This document shows positions 52,909 to 61,516 of a stretch of 64,000 nt of DNA, one piece after another. The notes beneath the pieces are model-generated. The model searched no databases, had not been told where the DNA came from, and saw only the letters and a program-made list of their open reading frames with translations. Positions within the stretch are counted from its first letter, which is position 1. Each line of letters starts with the position of its first letter. This stretch comes from Rudanella paleaurantiibacter. Its GTDB lineage: Bacteria > Bacteroidota > Bacteroidia > Cytophagales > Spirosomataceae. Made by a program: the position numbers and the translations under genes. The stretch covers positions 669,150-733,149 of the forward strand of contig NZ_WELI01000005.1 in NCBI RefSeq assembly GCF_009184635.1. The letters run 5' to 3'.

Positions 52909-53118
52909 TCAAGGTTTAAAGGTTATTGTGATTTCTGTTTCCAAGGCGGTAGCAATACGTTGTAGTGTATCGATTGTGAAGTTTTGCCCCCCTTTCTCAT
53001 ACCGGTTGATCGTCGTCTGCTGAAGCCCCAAACGTTCACCCAGTTCCTTCTGAGTGAAACCTTGCTTTTTCCTTGCCTCACGTATGATTTGGCCGACCTC
53101 CTCGATGATTTCTGACAT
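52909..53118 (-). CDS. XRE-family transcriptional regulator
   Basis: A 69-residue single-domain HTH protein. IREARKKQGFTQKELGERLG and LQQTTINRYEKGGQNFTIDT show the XRE fold, followed by LQRIATALETEITITF. It resembles Cro/CI-like or antitoxin-type regulators; no toxin gene is adjacent. A -7 box (TAACTTTG, minus strand 53143-53150) partly overlaps a 14-bp palindrome, which suggests autorepression. Confidence 0.85.
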   Translation of the reverse strand: MSEIIEEVGQIIREARKKQGFTQKELGERLGLQQTTINRYEKGGQNFTIDTLQRIATALETEITITFKP

Positions 53119-53131
53119 GGCTCAATTGATA

Positions 53132-53150
53132 TTGTATATATACAAAGTTA
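53132..53150 (-). promoter_or_regulatory. Repressor promoter with palindromic operator
   Basis: TTGTATATATACAA (53132-53145) is a perfect 14-bp palindrome that overlaps the minus-strand -7 box TAACTTTG (53143-53150) and the likely start point, 14 bases upstream of the XRE ATG. Confidence 0.5.
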
Positions 53151-53168
53151 TCATTCTGAAGATTGTCA

Positions 53169-53207
53169 CCTTCATGAATTACCAGAAAATCTGGTAATTC
53201 ATGAAGG
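53169..53207 (-). terminator. Strong hairpin after the TerS-like gene
   Basis: A perfect 17-bp stem (CCTTCATGAATTACCAG and complement) with a five-base AT loop lies four bases past the stop codon of the TerS-like gene. No T run follows on the minus strand, so it may be a processed 3' end or an intrinsic stop of weak type. Confidence 0.6.
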
Positions 53208-53210
53208 TCG

Positions 53211-53948
53211 TTACTTCACCACCTTTAGAGCCAGCTCAACCAAAGACGCTTTCTCTTCTTCGTTGAGGTCACTGGTATCGACAGACACAAATTCGGCTCT
53301 GTGTTCGTGTCTTTGAACCAACCTTCCTGTGAGCTGAAGAATGTACCGCAAAGCTTTATCTGCGGGATACATCTCCACCGTCGGCCCATGCTCATTGAAC
53401 GATAACTTCTTGATCCGTCCCTGCTCGTAAGCCTGGCTAAGTCCGATAAGATCCAATTCTACCACATCTTCGTAGTAAGGCTCTCCAACTACATCACGGT
53501 AGCCATTGGGGTTTCGCTTGAGCTCAAGAGCATAGCGGAGCCGTTGCAATTCCCGCTTACGCTGTTCGGCCTGATGGGCCTCGAGTTCTTTCCCTTCCAG
53601 ACCCGCCACCCGGGCAAACTCCTTTTCCAGCTCTCGCTCCGCGTCCAGTTCGTCGATCAGTTGCTGTAAGCCCTTCCGGACTGTTGGCGTAGTGAGCTTT
53701 TTTCGAACGATGAGGTAATCATTTAGCCTTGTACGAGCAATATCAGAAAGGTGTTTGCCCGCTTCTTCGGCTGACATGAAGAGTTCTTTGAGCCGCTCTG
53801 AAATGGCCATGGCTATGATCGGATTCTGTCGAAGCCGGTAGCCAATGTATTTGGCCGACTTCTCCGAATATCCTGCCCGAATAGCTGCTGTCGTTGCATT
53901 GCTGTTGATTATATACTCTTCGACAAACCGTCTCTCTTTGGTCGTCAT
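53211..53948 (-). CDS. Phage terminase small subunit-like protein
   Basis: A 245-residue protein. The N-terminal HTH part (TTKERRFVEEYIINSNATTA, AIRAGYSEKSAKYIGYRLRQ, NPIIAMAISERLKEL) is the pattern of the Terminase_2 small subunit family, which recognises phage DNA at the packaging site. The middle is a long coiled coil (DELDAERELEKEFARVAGLE). No large terminase gene lies next to it or anywhere in the window, so the protein may be a remnant or serve another DNA-binding role. Confidence 0.75.
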   Translation of the reverse strand: MTTKERRFVEEYIINSNATTAAIRAGYSEKSAKYIGYRLRQNPIIAMAISERLKELFMSAEEAGKHLSDIARTRLNDYLIVRKKLTTPTVRKGLQQLIDELDAERELEKEFARVAGLEGKELEAHQAEQRKRELQRLRYALELKRNPNGYRDVVGEPYYEDVVELDLIGLSQAYEQGRIKKLSFNEHGPTVEMYPADKALRYILQLTGRLVQRHEHRAEFVSVDTSDLNEEEKASLVELALKVVK

Positions 53949-54029
53949 AGCTACTTTTGTCTACTTTGAGGTCTACTTTTGTTAAAGGGTTGGGAGGTGA
54001 GTGCCCCACCTCCCTCGGTACCAACTCGT

Positions 54030-54632
54030 TTATTGCCTTGTCGTCAATCGGTCATAGTCCAAGAGAGACGGTACAAACGTCCGTTGCTCTTCATTGTATT
54101 CAACTACACCTCTGCTGACCATGAATCTCATGGATGGTACAAGCTTTGTAATGTCGTTGAGGGCGTTCAAGAAACGCTCCTGAGCGTCAAAAAGCGCTTC
54201 TCCCTTCTCTGTCGAGATGTAAAGGGAGTTCTCTTCACGGAGCACCTCTTCTGTCTTTGGATCAATGGAAACATCGCCGTTTTCACCAATGATATAGAAG
54301 CGGATTACCTCATATTCTGGCTTAGGGTGTGCATTGTAAGCATTGTAGATTCTATAGAAGGTTTCGATGTCACCCTTGATTGCAGCAGCCCGCACACTCG
54401 AGCTCTTGATACCAGCTTTCTCCAGTTCGGTCTCTGCGGCCTTCTCAATCCCCTTCTGAATTACTTCTCCATGGCTATGCAAGAAGTCATTGAGGCCTCC
54501 ACTGGTCACACGATAACTGCCTATGGCGTTAATTTCGTCTATTGCCTTCCTCAGCTTGGCAATCGAAAGTTTCACGACTGACAGTTCACGGTTGAATTTC
54601 TGTTGGTCGAAATGGATGAGTCTTTTGTTCAT
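54030..54632 (-). CDS. Hypothetical phage-region protein
   Basis: A 200-residue protein with helical ends and a central beta-like portion (PEYEVIRFYIIGENGDVSID). No signal peptide or membrane segment. It starts four bases after the stop of a 53-residue gene upstream, so the two are cotranscribed. No family recognised. By position between the tape measure and TerS-like genes it may belong to the phage morphogenesis set. Confidence 0.6.
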   Translation of the reverse strand: MNKRLIHFDQQKFNRELSVVKLSIAKLRKAIDEINAIGSYRVTSGGLNDFLHSHGEVIQKGIEKAAETELEKAGIKSSSVRAAAIKGDIETFYRIYNAYNAHPKPEYEVIRFYIIGENGDVSIDPKTEEVLREENSLYISTEKGEALFDAQERFLNALNDITKLVPSMRFMVSRGVVEYNEEQRTFVPSLLDYDRLTTRQ

Positions 54633-54636
54633 GGGA

Positions 54637-54798
54637 TTAAGCTTGATTTAAAAGTTGATCTACAATTATGTCTGCCTCTTTACGGGCATTTGGCTTCTGT
54701 TTCGGCTCAGCCTGGCCTTGTTTCTGCTCGTTTGGCTTGTCTTGCCCAATCAAAAGATCTACTAACTCTTCGATCTGCTCTTTCTCAGTTTTTGCCAT
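54637..54798 (-). CDS. 53-residue phage-region protein
   Basis: A short frame beginning MAKTEKEQIEELVDLLIGQD and ending VDQLLNQA, with a Gln/Lys/Pro-rich middle. It starts 37 bases after the tape measure stop codon and ends four bases before the next ATG, in the same operon. Charged amphipathic helices at both ends suggest a small adaptor. No family recognised. Confidence 0.6.
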   Translation of the reverse strand: MAKTEKEQIEELVDLLIGQDKPNEQKQGQAEPKQKPNARKEADIIVDQLLNQA

Positions 54799-54835
54799 GA
54801 TGGCGTTGGTTTAAGGTGAAACTGAATTGGTTTAT

Positions 54836-57800
54836 TTACAATCCTTTGGCGCGTAGTGGATCTGTTTTGACGATATCCACGAGGGTTTTAATTCCCTCAT
54901 CAATGCTGCTGATTCTGCGCGTATTCACTTCAATCTGCGTGAGGGAAATGAGCTGCTGACGGATAATGCCCCCCGTTTCGGCCTGCTGAATCCGAATGGC
55001 GTTGATCTGCCCGGCCAGCACACTCGCCGTTTCCTCGCTCACACCCTTGATGGCTCCGCTCAGCGACTTATCGCCCCCAGCCTTGCCGTCGGTCGGGCCA
55101 AACAAGTCCATACCGTAGGCTTTGGCGGCATCCTGCGCATCCTTCAGACCCTGGGTGTAGAGGTCGCTTAGCTCCTTACTCCGTCCGAAGAACCGCCCGA
55201 AATCGTCTACCCAGTTGTTGTCACCCCCGTCCACGCTGGCCATCAGGTCGTTTTCGAGCTCCTTGAGGGCCGGGCCGAGGGTGCGGCTGAAAATCATCTG
55301 ACTCAGCAGATCTTCGAGAATCTTTTCGACCGAATCGCCGAATGCAATGGCCGCATCTTCCCCGTCGCGGAACGCTCCCACGAGGTTGTCGCGCAGTTCA
55401 TTGCCCAGACCACCCGCCAGTTCGGAAATGACGCTCTTGATCTGCTCTTTGGCTTCTTTAATCTGCTCTGACCAGGCGATCGTGCTTTCAAGCAGGGCTT
55501 TAGTCGAGTCGTCAACGAGGCCGTTGGCAATGAGGGTTTTGGCCAGTTCGACGTTCAACTCCTCCACGCCGTCCTGCGTTTTCTGAATCAGTTGCGGGTA
55601 CGCGGTAAGCAGGCTCGTAAACTCATCCTTCTTTTTCTTGCCGAACAGGGCCCCGGCAATACCGCCGTACACGGCCCCGAGGCCCGCCCCGATGGCCGTA
55701 CCAATCACCGGGAGTACCGCCGTACCGATGGCGCCCCCGACAGCGGCCCCCGCTCCGGCGGCTTTGCCAACTTTGTTCCAGTCGATGGCATTGTTCTGGC
55801 CCACTTTGGCCTTGCCGCCCGCAAGGTCCTCCATCGCCTTTTCAAAGCCCTTGTTGGCATCGTTGAGCTTATCAATCCCGTCGCGGAGACGGCCGTCGAA
55901 GTTGCGCACAAACACCGATTCGGAGAGTTGCGTCTGTAGGCCAAGCTGCTCATTGAGGGCGATGTTGTACTGCTGCTGTTGGGCGTTTATGGCGCGGTAA
56001 TGATCTTCCTCCGCCCGGCGTCGCTCCCGTGCCGATGAGGCCAACACATCCACCAGCGTAATCAGACCCTGCACCCCCGCCATGATAAGGTCGGTCTCAT
56101 CGGCACCCTTCTTAAAAGTAGACAGCACGTTGTTCGCCTGGGAAGCCATACCCGACAAGAGCCGGGCCCCCTGCCCGATACCCCCGTTCACCTCGTCGAG
56201 GGCGTCGGCCATGTCGCCAATCAGTCCCGCCACCCGGGCGTAGGTGTTCAGGGTATCGTTGTCGAGCTGAACCCCCGTTTCCTTGATCTCCCGGCTCAGC
56301 CGTTTGTAGGCTTCCGACTCTTTGCCGACGAGCTCTTCCAGTACGTCCAGTGCAGCCTTAAGACGTTGTTGGCGGATTTGCAGGGCCTTGCGCCCCTCGG
56401 CATCAATCACGCTGTTGAGGTCGCGGAAGGCTTTCGTTGATTCAGCAACCGACATCCCCAGCTCCTGCTGCTCCTTTTTCTCCGCTTCGTTGATGCGGTT
56501 CAGCGTCCGTTGGTACGCTTCACCTTTTTCGGCTCCCGACTGCTTTTCCAGTTCGGCCCTCAGGTCAGCGTAACGCTTCGTGATGGCCAGCCGTTGCTCC
56601 TCCGAACCCACCACCGTTTGCAGGAAGCGGTCGAGCTCGGCCTTTCGTTCAGCGTTGGCCTGTTGCATGGCCTCGGCCACTTCGCGCCGGGCGGCAATGC
56701 CAAAGTCAGTATTGTTACCAGCCAGTTCACTTTGCTTCTGGCGCAGCACCTCCAGAAAGTCGGTGAGGCTTTTGGCGTCGGTGCGGGCTTTTTGCAGACT
56801 GTCACGGAAGGCGTCGATGGGAGCCTGTTTGCCCGTCACCCCGTCGCGTTCTACGCTCAGCAGGGCGAGGTTCTTAGCCTCGTCGGGGTTGATGGTGCCC
56901 TCATCGCGCCGGACTTCCAGTTTGGCGATCTGGGCGTTCAGATAGTCGAGGTAGGTCTGCCCACCCGCCAGCAGGGCCGAAAACTGGGCATCGGCCGTCT
57001 GCTTGTCCACGGCCGCCACCCATTGGCTGTAGAGGGTGTAGTTTTTCCGTTTCTCTTCGAGTTCCTCCTCGAACGATTTGCGCACCTGGCTCTGCCGGAT
57101 GGCCTCGGCCCGGCGCTCCGCGTCGAGTTTGATTTTGGTTTGCTTCTCCAGCACGGCCGTGTTGGTGGAGGGCGTTTTGTCGATAATCTCCTGCGCTTTC
57201 TGGGCGATACTGTCCCAGTAGGAGATCGACCCGAACGGCCCCACCTTATCGGCCTCTTTGGCGGCTTTTTTCTCCGCTGCGGTCTGTTCGCCCGTCAGTC
57301 GGCGCTTGGCTTTCTCGTAGGCGTCGATCTGCTTTTGGTAGCGGTCAAACTCGGCCCGTGTCGCGCTCGACTCCTTCTGCTGTTTCTTAAGCGAGTCAAT
57401 CTGATCATCGTACCACTGTACTGTTTTGGCGGCTCCTTTGGCGGCAGTGCCCTCAGCAGCCCCGGCGGCTTTGCCCACGCCTGTCAGGACGTTGATACGC
57501 TCTTTGAGTTTAGCCTGTACAGCCTCCTCATTGGAGATCTGCTGTTTTCGCAGCGTTTCACTCGACTTTTGCAGGTCTTTGCGGTACTGCTCGGCGGCCA
57601 GCACCCCACCCATACCGCCACCGGCCTGCATGGCTGATTGCATCCGGTCACCAGCGGCAAGATCTGAGGTGCCTGCTTTGGCCTGTTGTTGCCGGGTAAT
57701 CGAATCGGTCAGCTCTTTTTCAATCTGCTGAAGCTCCAGCTTCTTTTTGAGCGATTCGATATAGCCGTTGATGAGCGCCGTACCCTCGCCCGTCTTCGCA

Positions 57801-59071
57801 TTTTCGAGCGTGAGGGCTTTAAGGTGTTCGGGGCTAATGGCAATGAGCTCCTTGAGCTTTTTGTTGCGGGTTTCGCGGCTCAGGCCCTCGTTGTTGATCT
57901 GGGTACGGAGTACTTCGATCTTTGCAATCTCCGCCGATGCGGCTTCGGTGGCCTGTTTCTGGGCGGCTGTGATCGCTTCCTGCGCTTTGGCGGCACCGGT
58001 CGTTTCCCGGTTGTAGAGTACCACGGCCGCAATGAGGCCTGCCAGCACGGTAGCCGCGGCTACGTAGGGGTTGGCCAGCATGGTGCGGTTGAGCAGCTTT
58101 TGCGCCCCCTCCACCAATACCAGCGCCCGGAAGTGCGCCAGTTCGGCTAATGTCCAGCTTGATTTTGCAACAGAAGCAGCTATTACCGCAGCTGTATAGG
58201 CACCGTAAGTAATTACGAGTACTTGTAAGATGTCAAGTACCTTCTCGTAGTTCTCCACCAGTTCGGTTCCGGCGATGATAGCCCCACCGAGGGCCCCTTC
58301 CGACTGTTTGCCGATGTCGTTGAGCATCTGCGCCCAGGCATCTTTGAACCGCTCCACCAGACCCAGCAGGGACTTACTTTGCGCGTCCATCAGGCCGGCA
58401 AACATCCCGGCTCCGGAGGTCATGTTCTTGAAGGCTTGTTCAACCTGCGGGAAACCTACTTTGCCAGCCTCCACCAGCCCGTTCACTTTATCGACCGATA
58501 CGCCCAGCACTTTGGCCAGTTCGGCGTAAATGGGAATACCGCGACCGGCAAACTGGCGAATGTCGACCGTGTAGGCCCGGCCCTGTGTGCGCAGCGTCCC
58601 GTACAGGTAGATCAGGTCGTTGATCGGTGCCGACACGCCCGATGCCACGTCGCCCAGCATTCGGATTTCACTAATGACGTTGTTGACGTTCGAGCCGTAG
58701 GCAAGGAGCTGTTTGGCGCCACCCGCGATGTCTTTGAGCCCAAACGGCGTTGTGGCGGCCGTCTGCACCAGATCCGCTACCAGCTTATCCGCTTTGGCCT
58801 TGTTGCCCAGCATGGTGGCGAACGCGATTTCTATCTGCTGGAACTCACCGCGTACCCGTACCAGCTCGGCGGGTAATTGCCGCAGGGCATCGAACGTGAA
58901 GTACCCGGCGGCCAGTTGGCTCAGGCGGGCAAACGCACTGTCCATCTTCGCCGTTTCCTTCACCGCCAGCCCCGACAGGCCCATAAGCTGTTGCTCCATA
59001 CGCTTTATCTGCGCCCCAAACTGGGTGTCGTTGATGATTGCATCAAATGAAAGGGGTCCTGAGGAATTCAT
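54836..59071 (-). CDS. Phage tail tape measure protein
   Basis: A 1411-residue protein that would set tail length and be ejected with DNA. The N-terminal tape-measure domain reads ELVRVRGEFQQIEIAFATML, then DIAGGAKQLLAYGSNVNNVI and GRGIPIYAELAKVLGVSVDK. Two hydrophobic segments follow near residues 280-350 (ILQVLVITYGAYTAAVIAAS; YVAAATVLAGLIAAVVLY). The middle is long coiled coil rich in Ala, Lys, Glu and Gln. A Gly/Ala-rich segment with GAAVGGAIGTAVLPVIGTAI lies near residue 1130, as in many tape measures. No major tail, portal or baseplate gene is next to it, which is unusual. Confidence 0.9.
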   Translation of the reverse strand: MNSSGPLSFDAIINDTQFGAQIKRMEQQLMGLSGLAVKETAKMDSAFARLSQLAAGYFTFDALRQLPAELVRVRGEFQQIEIAFATMLGNKAKADKLVADLVQTAATTPFGLKDIAGGAKQLLAYGSNVNNVISEIRMLGDVASGVSAPINDLIYLYGTLRTQGRAYTVDIRQFAGRGIPIYAELAKVLGVSVDKVNGLVEAGKVGFPQVEQAFKNMTSGAGMFAGLMDAQSKSLLGLVERFKDAWAQMLNDIGKQSEGALGGAIIAGTELVENYEKVLDILQVLVITYGAYTAAVIAASVAKSSWTLAELAHFRALVLVEGAQKLLNRTMLANPYVAAATVLAGLIAAVVLYNRETTGAAKAQEAITAAQKQATEAASAEIAKIEVLRTQINNEGLSRETRNKKLKELIAISPEHLKALTLENAKTGEGTALINGYIESLKKKLELQQIEKELTDSITRQQQAKAGTSDLAAGDRMQSAMQAGGGMGGVLAAEQYRKDLQKSSETLRKQQISNEEAVQAKLKERINVLTGVGKAAGAAEGTAAKGAAKTVQWYDDQIDSLKKQQKESSATRAEFDRYQKQIDAYEKAKRRLTGEQTAAEKKAAKEADKVGPFGSISYWDSIAQKAQEIIDKTPSTNTAVLEKQTKIKLDAERRAEAIRQSQVRKSFEEELEEKRKNYTLYSQWVAAVDKQTADAQFSALLAGGQTYLDYLNAQIAKLEVRRDEGTINPDEAKNLALLSVERDGVTGKQAPIDAFRDSLQKARTDAKSLTDFLEVLRQKQSELAGNNTDFGIAARREVAEAMQQANAERKAELDRFLQTVVGSEEQRLAITKRYADLRAELEKQSGAEKGEAYQRTLNRINEAEKKEQQELGMSVAESTKAFRDLNSVIDAEGRKALQIRQQRLKAALDVLEELVGKESEAYKRLSREIKETGVQLDNDTLNTYARVAGLIGDMADALDEVNGGIGQGARLLSGMASQANNVLSTFKKGADETDLIMAGVQGLITLVDVLASSARERRRAEEDHYRAINAQQQQYNIALNEQLGLQTQLSESVFVRNFDGRLRDGIDKLNDANKGFEKAMEDLAGGKAKVGQNNAIDWNKVGKAAGAGAAVGGAIGTAVLPVIGTAIGAGLGAVYGGIAGALFGKKKKDEFTSLLTAYPQLIQKTQDGVEELNVELAKTLIANGLVDDSTKALLESTIAWSEQIKEAKEQIKSVISELAGGLGNELRDNLVGAFRDGEDAAIAFGDSVEKILEDLLSQMIFSRTLGPALKELENDLMASVDGGDNNWVDDFGRFFGRSKELSDLYTQGLKDAQDAAKAYGMDLFGPTDGKAGGDKSLSGAIKGVSEETASVLAGQINAIRIQQAETGGIIRQQLISLTQIEVNTRRISSIDEGIKTLVDIVKTDPLRAKGL

Positions 59072-59102
59072 ATCCTGATTGGTTTAGAGTGTGCAGGTTG
59101 AT

Positions 59103-59330
59103 TTAATTGCATATCCAGCTGTTTTTGTGGAGGCCTATAATGGCCCTTTGGTAGAGTATGAAGTCGCTGCGGTTGCATGTGATCCGTTCGCAGAACTCAG
59201 ATAAGTGTTCCCGGCTCCGGTGGCCCATTCTGAATCCAACGGTGATCACGTAGTTTCGGAAACTTGGATTCTGGTTCACGAAGAGGCTGTAGAGCATCAA
59301 TATCCGGTCTTCGCTATTCGTCTGGTTCAT
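59103..59330 (-). CDS. Small hypothetical phage-region protein
   Basis: A 75-residue protein (MNQTNSEDRILMLYSLFVNQ, then GHRSREHLSEFCERITCNRS). Its start overlaps the stop of the upstream gene by four bases. No family recognised; helix-rich. Confidence 0.55.
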   Translation of the reverse strand: MNQTNSEDRILMLYSLFVNQNPSFRNYVITVGFRMGHRSREHLSEFCERITCNRSDFILYQRAIIGLHKNSWICN

Positions 59331-59638
59331 GTAGGGTGTTTGCTGTTTAGGATTGATTGATAAGTGCTGTCCGCTATTGGCAGGTACTCTGAAATGTGGT
59401 TAGCTAGAAAGAAGTCTTGCCGAGTCATGGCATCGTAGATTACTACTACCTCATCTTCACAGTCTTCCAGGGTCACCATGCCATAATGAAACCAGTTGAA
59501 TACCAGATGAATCGGCTTATCAAGTCGCCCTCTGACGGCCGATAAAGCCAGCACGTCGTTTGCCTTGATCGCAGCAGCTATTACCTGCCGGTGAAGTGGG
59601 TTCACTGGTTCAATCTGAATGTATGGGAGCTTATCCAT
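59327..59638 (-). CDS. Small hypothetical phage-region protein
   Basis: A 103-residue protein (YIQIEPVNPLHRQVIAAAIK, then LVFNWFHYGMVTLEDCEDEV). The order of strands and helices suggests a tail-assembly chaperone-like place just before the tape measure gene, but the sequence does not show a known chaperone family. It overlaps both neighbours. Confidence 0.55.
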   Translation of the reverse strand: MDKLPYIQIEPVNPLHRQVIAAAIKANDVLALSAVRGRLDKPIHLVFNWFHYGMVTLEDCEDEVVVIYDAMTRQDFFLANHISEYLPIADSTYQSILNSKHPT

Positions 59639-59930
59639 GGCTTTCGGGTTTCTGGGTTAGGATTGCATCGATGAGGTTATTAAGCTGCTCATCGTCCAGT
59701 GAGCCGATTCTATTGGCAATGTCTGCCTTGTGTTCTCTCTGCTTTGGGAGGATGTATTCCAGAAATTTCAGGTAAGCCGTCACCCTATCTTTAGGCTCCA
59801 GCTTTCGGAAGTCTTTCTTCACGGTCGAAAATTGATCTTCGACCAAAGCAGCAATTCGACATTTCAGATCACTGGTTATCTTATTGGGGGTTCCTGCTTT
59901 ACGCCCCCCTGTCTTCCTGCCATGTGCCAT
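59631..59930 (-). CDS. DUF5681-like small phage protein
   Basis: A 99-residue protein starting MAHGRKTGGRKAGTPNKITS, the basic GGRKAGTPNK motif found at the N-terminus of DUF5681-type and other small phage DNA-associated proteins. The rest is helical (KFLEYILPKQREHKADIANR). Probably binds DNA. Overlaps the next gene by eight bases. Confidence 0.6.
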   Translation of the reverse strand: MAHGRKTGGRKAGTPNKITSDLKCRIAALVEDQFSTVKKDFRKLEPKDRVTAYLKFLEYILPKQREHKADIANRIGSLDDEQLNNLIDAILTQKPESHG

Positions 59931-59951
59931 TGTTTTCTAAAGTAGATGGGT

Positions 59952-61313
59952 TTAGATGCTGGGGCCTCCACACATATTGGTGATCCGATTGGTAGGAAGG
60001 TCGTAGAACAGTTGAATCCCCTCTTCGTCGTTGTGCGTCGAACCATTGCGGTTTTTCGCTACGATGTTGATGAGCAGGTTGGCGTCGACAGGATGTCCGT
60101 TGGCATCTTTCGCGGAGTAGTAGGCCGGCCGGAATAGAAATACCACATTATCGGCATCCTGCTCGATAGCGCCGGTGCCCCGCAGATGAGCCAGTTGAGG
60201 CCGCTTGCTTGGAGACTTTTCTACTTCTCGGGAGAGCTGGGCAAGAGCAATCACTGGAATGTCGAGGCTATTGGCCATTTCCTTACACTCACGGCTTATC
60301 TCGGTTACCGCAGCATATTCGTCGTGATCTTTCCGACTGCCGGTCTTCGCCAGTTGCAAGTAGTCCAGTACGACCAGTTCGATACCGTGTTTCGCCTTCA
60401 ACTGAGCCGCCTTCGATCGGATCTGGGGCATTGTGCGAAGCTTATCGAATACGTGGATTGGAGAGCCCCCTACAATCTCAACGGCCTTATCAAGCCGCTC
60501 AAAATCAATTGGCTCGTTATTGGCGTTGCACCCAGCGGCTACCTGAGCATTGCGGATACCGGTTTCGATGGCCAAGAATCGACGTGCCAGCTGCAACCTC
60601 GACATCTCAAGCGAAAACAGAACCGCAGGCTTCTTCTGCACGACCGATACGTTGTACAGAATCTGGCAGATTTCCGCCGTTTTCCCCATACCTGGCCGTC
60701 CGGCCATTACTGTCAGTGTAGAAGGCTGTAAGCCCTTGAGGTAGGAGTCGAGCTCATCAAGGCCAGTCAGTAAGCCCGGCGGTGTTCCCGTTTGGAACGA
60801 CTGACGCGCCAATGCAGAAGCTTGTTTCAGAACGGCCGAAAATGGAGCATCTGCAAGCCCAATTAACCGGCTCTGTAGTTCAGTCAGTCGCTTGATCGAC
60901 TGTTCTACAATAGTTAGGCCGTCGGCAATGCCTTCGGTTGCCTCCACCAACAGTTCCTGAGCAAGGCGGGCTGTTTGTACCCGGCAGTGTTCCTGCCAGA
61001 TGATCTGACATTTGTAAGCCAGCCCGGCCGCTGCTCCTTTCGCGGCCGAGGTGTACGTTGTCAATCGCACCATCCACGGAAGCCCGAATGAGTCTTTCGG
61101 CCCGTGGGCCTTCGTCAGGGCGATATTGGTGCTCACAATATCCGTATCGTACCCCGACCGGTGGAGGTCCACCATGGCGGCATACACCTTCTTTTCATTG
61201 GCTCCTACGAAAGGCGTAGAATCAGGCAGAAGGCTCATAGCCTCCGTAATGGTACCTGGGCGGGTCAGAATTACACCCAGTATCTGGTTTTCGAGTTCGT
61301 TGGTCGTGTTCAT
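59952..61313 (-). CDS. DnaB-like replicative helicase of the phage region
   Basis: A 453-residue helicase. The N-terminal DnaB domain (ELENQILGVILTRPGTITEA) is followed by a linker and the RecA-like ATPase domain with Walker A at residues 205-212 (AGRPGMGKT), the H1a/H2 region VLFSLEMSRLQLARRFLAIE, Walker B ELVVLDYLQL, and ALAQLSREVE plus QDADNVVFLFRP. It unwinds DNA at the replication fork, here presumably for the element. It overlaps the upstream small gene by four bases and lies next to a likely initiator gene, a classical phage replication module. Confidence 0.92.
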   Translation of the reverse strand: MNTTNELENQILGVILTRPGTITEAMSLLPDSTPFVGANEKKVYAAMVDLHRSGYDTDIVSTNIALTKAHGPKDSFGLPWMVRLTTYTSAAKGAAAGLAYKCQIIWQEHCRVQTARLAQELLVEATEGIADGLTIVEQSIKRLTELQSRLIGLADAPFSAVLKQASALARQSFQTGTPPGLLTGLDELDSYLKGLQPSTLTVMAGRPGMGKTAEICQILYNVSVVQKKPAVLFSLEMSRLQLARRFLAIETGIRNAQVAAGCNANNEPIDFERLDKAVEIVGGSPIHVFDKLRTMPQIRSKAAQLKAKHGIELVVLDYLQLAKTGSRKDHDEYAAVTEISRECKEMANSLDIPVIALAQLSREVEKSPSKRPQLAHLRGTGAIEQDADNVVFLFRPAYYSAKDANGHPVDANLLINIVAKNRNGSTHNDEEGIQLFYDLPTNRITNMCGGPSI

Positions 61314-61510
61314 TGGTCAGACGTTGAATAGGTTAGGTCAAGGCAATACTCAATCATGGCGTCTATGATGTCGAGCCGAACAGATGGCTCATCCGTAGCG
61401 GACTTTGCGGCTTCAATAATGCCCTCCTCTTCTGCGGGCAACTGGGCCTGAGGGATGTACACCAGTGTAGGAGTGCGTAGCCTTGGAATCAGAGCGGCTG
61501 TGTGTATCAT
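61310..61510 (-). CDS. Small hypothetical protein of the replication operon
   Basis: A 66-residue acidic protein (LVYIPQAQLPAEEEGIIEAA, then RLDIIDAMIEYCLDLTYST). It overlaps the helicase start by four bases and begins seven bases after the initiator gene, so it sits between initiator and helicase, where helicase loaders are often found. It is too small to be a full loader. No family recognised. Confidence 0.55.
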   Translation of the reverse strand: MIHTAALIPRLRTPTLVYIPQAQLPAEEEGIIEAAKSATDEPSVRLDIIDAMIEYCLDLTYSTSDQ

Positions 61511-61516
61511 AGGGCA

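Noticed and set aside
52909..53118. Antitoxin of a toxin-antitoxin pair
   Set aside because: No toxin-like gene is adjacent on either side; the self-overlapping operator fits a simple repressor equally well.
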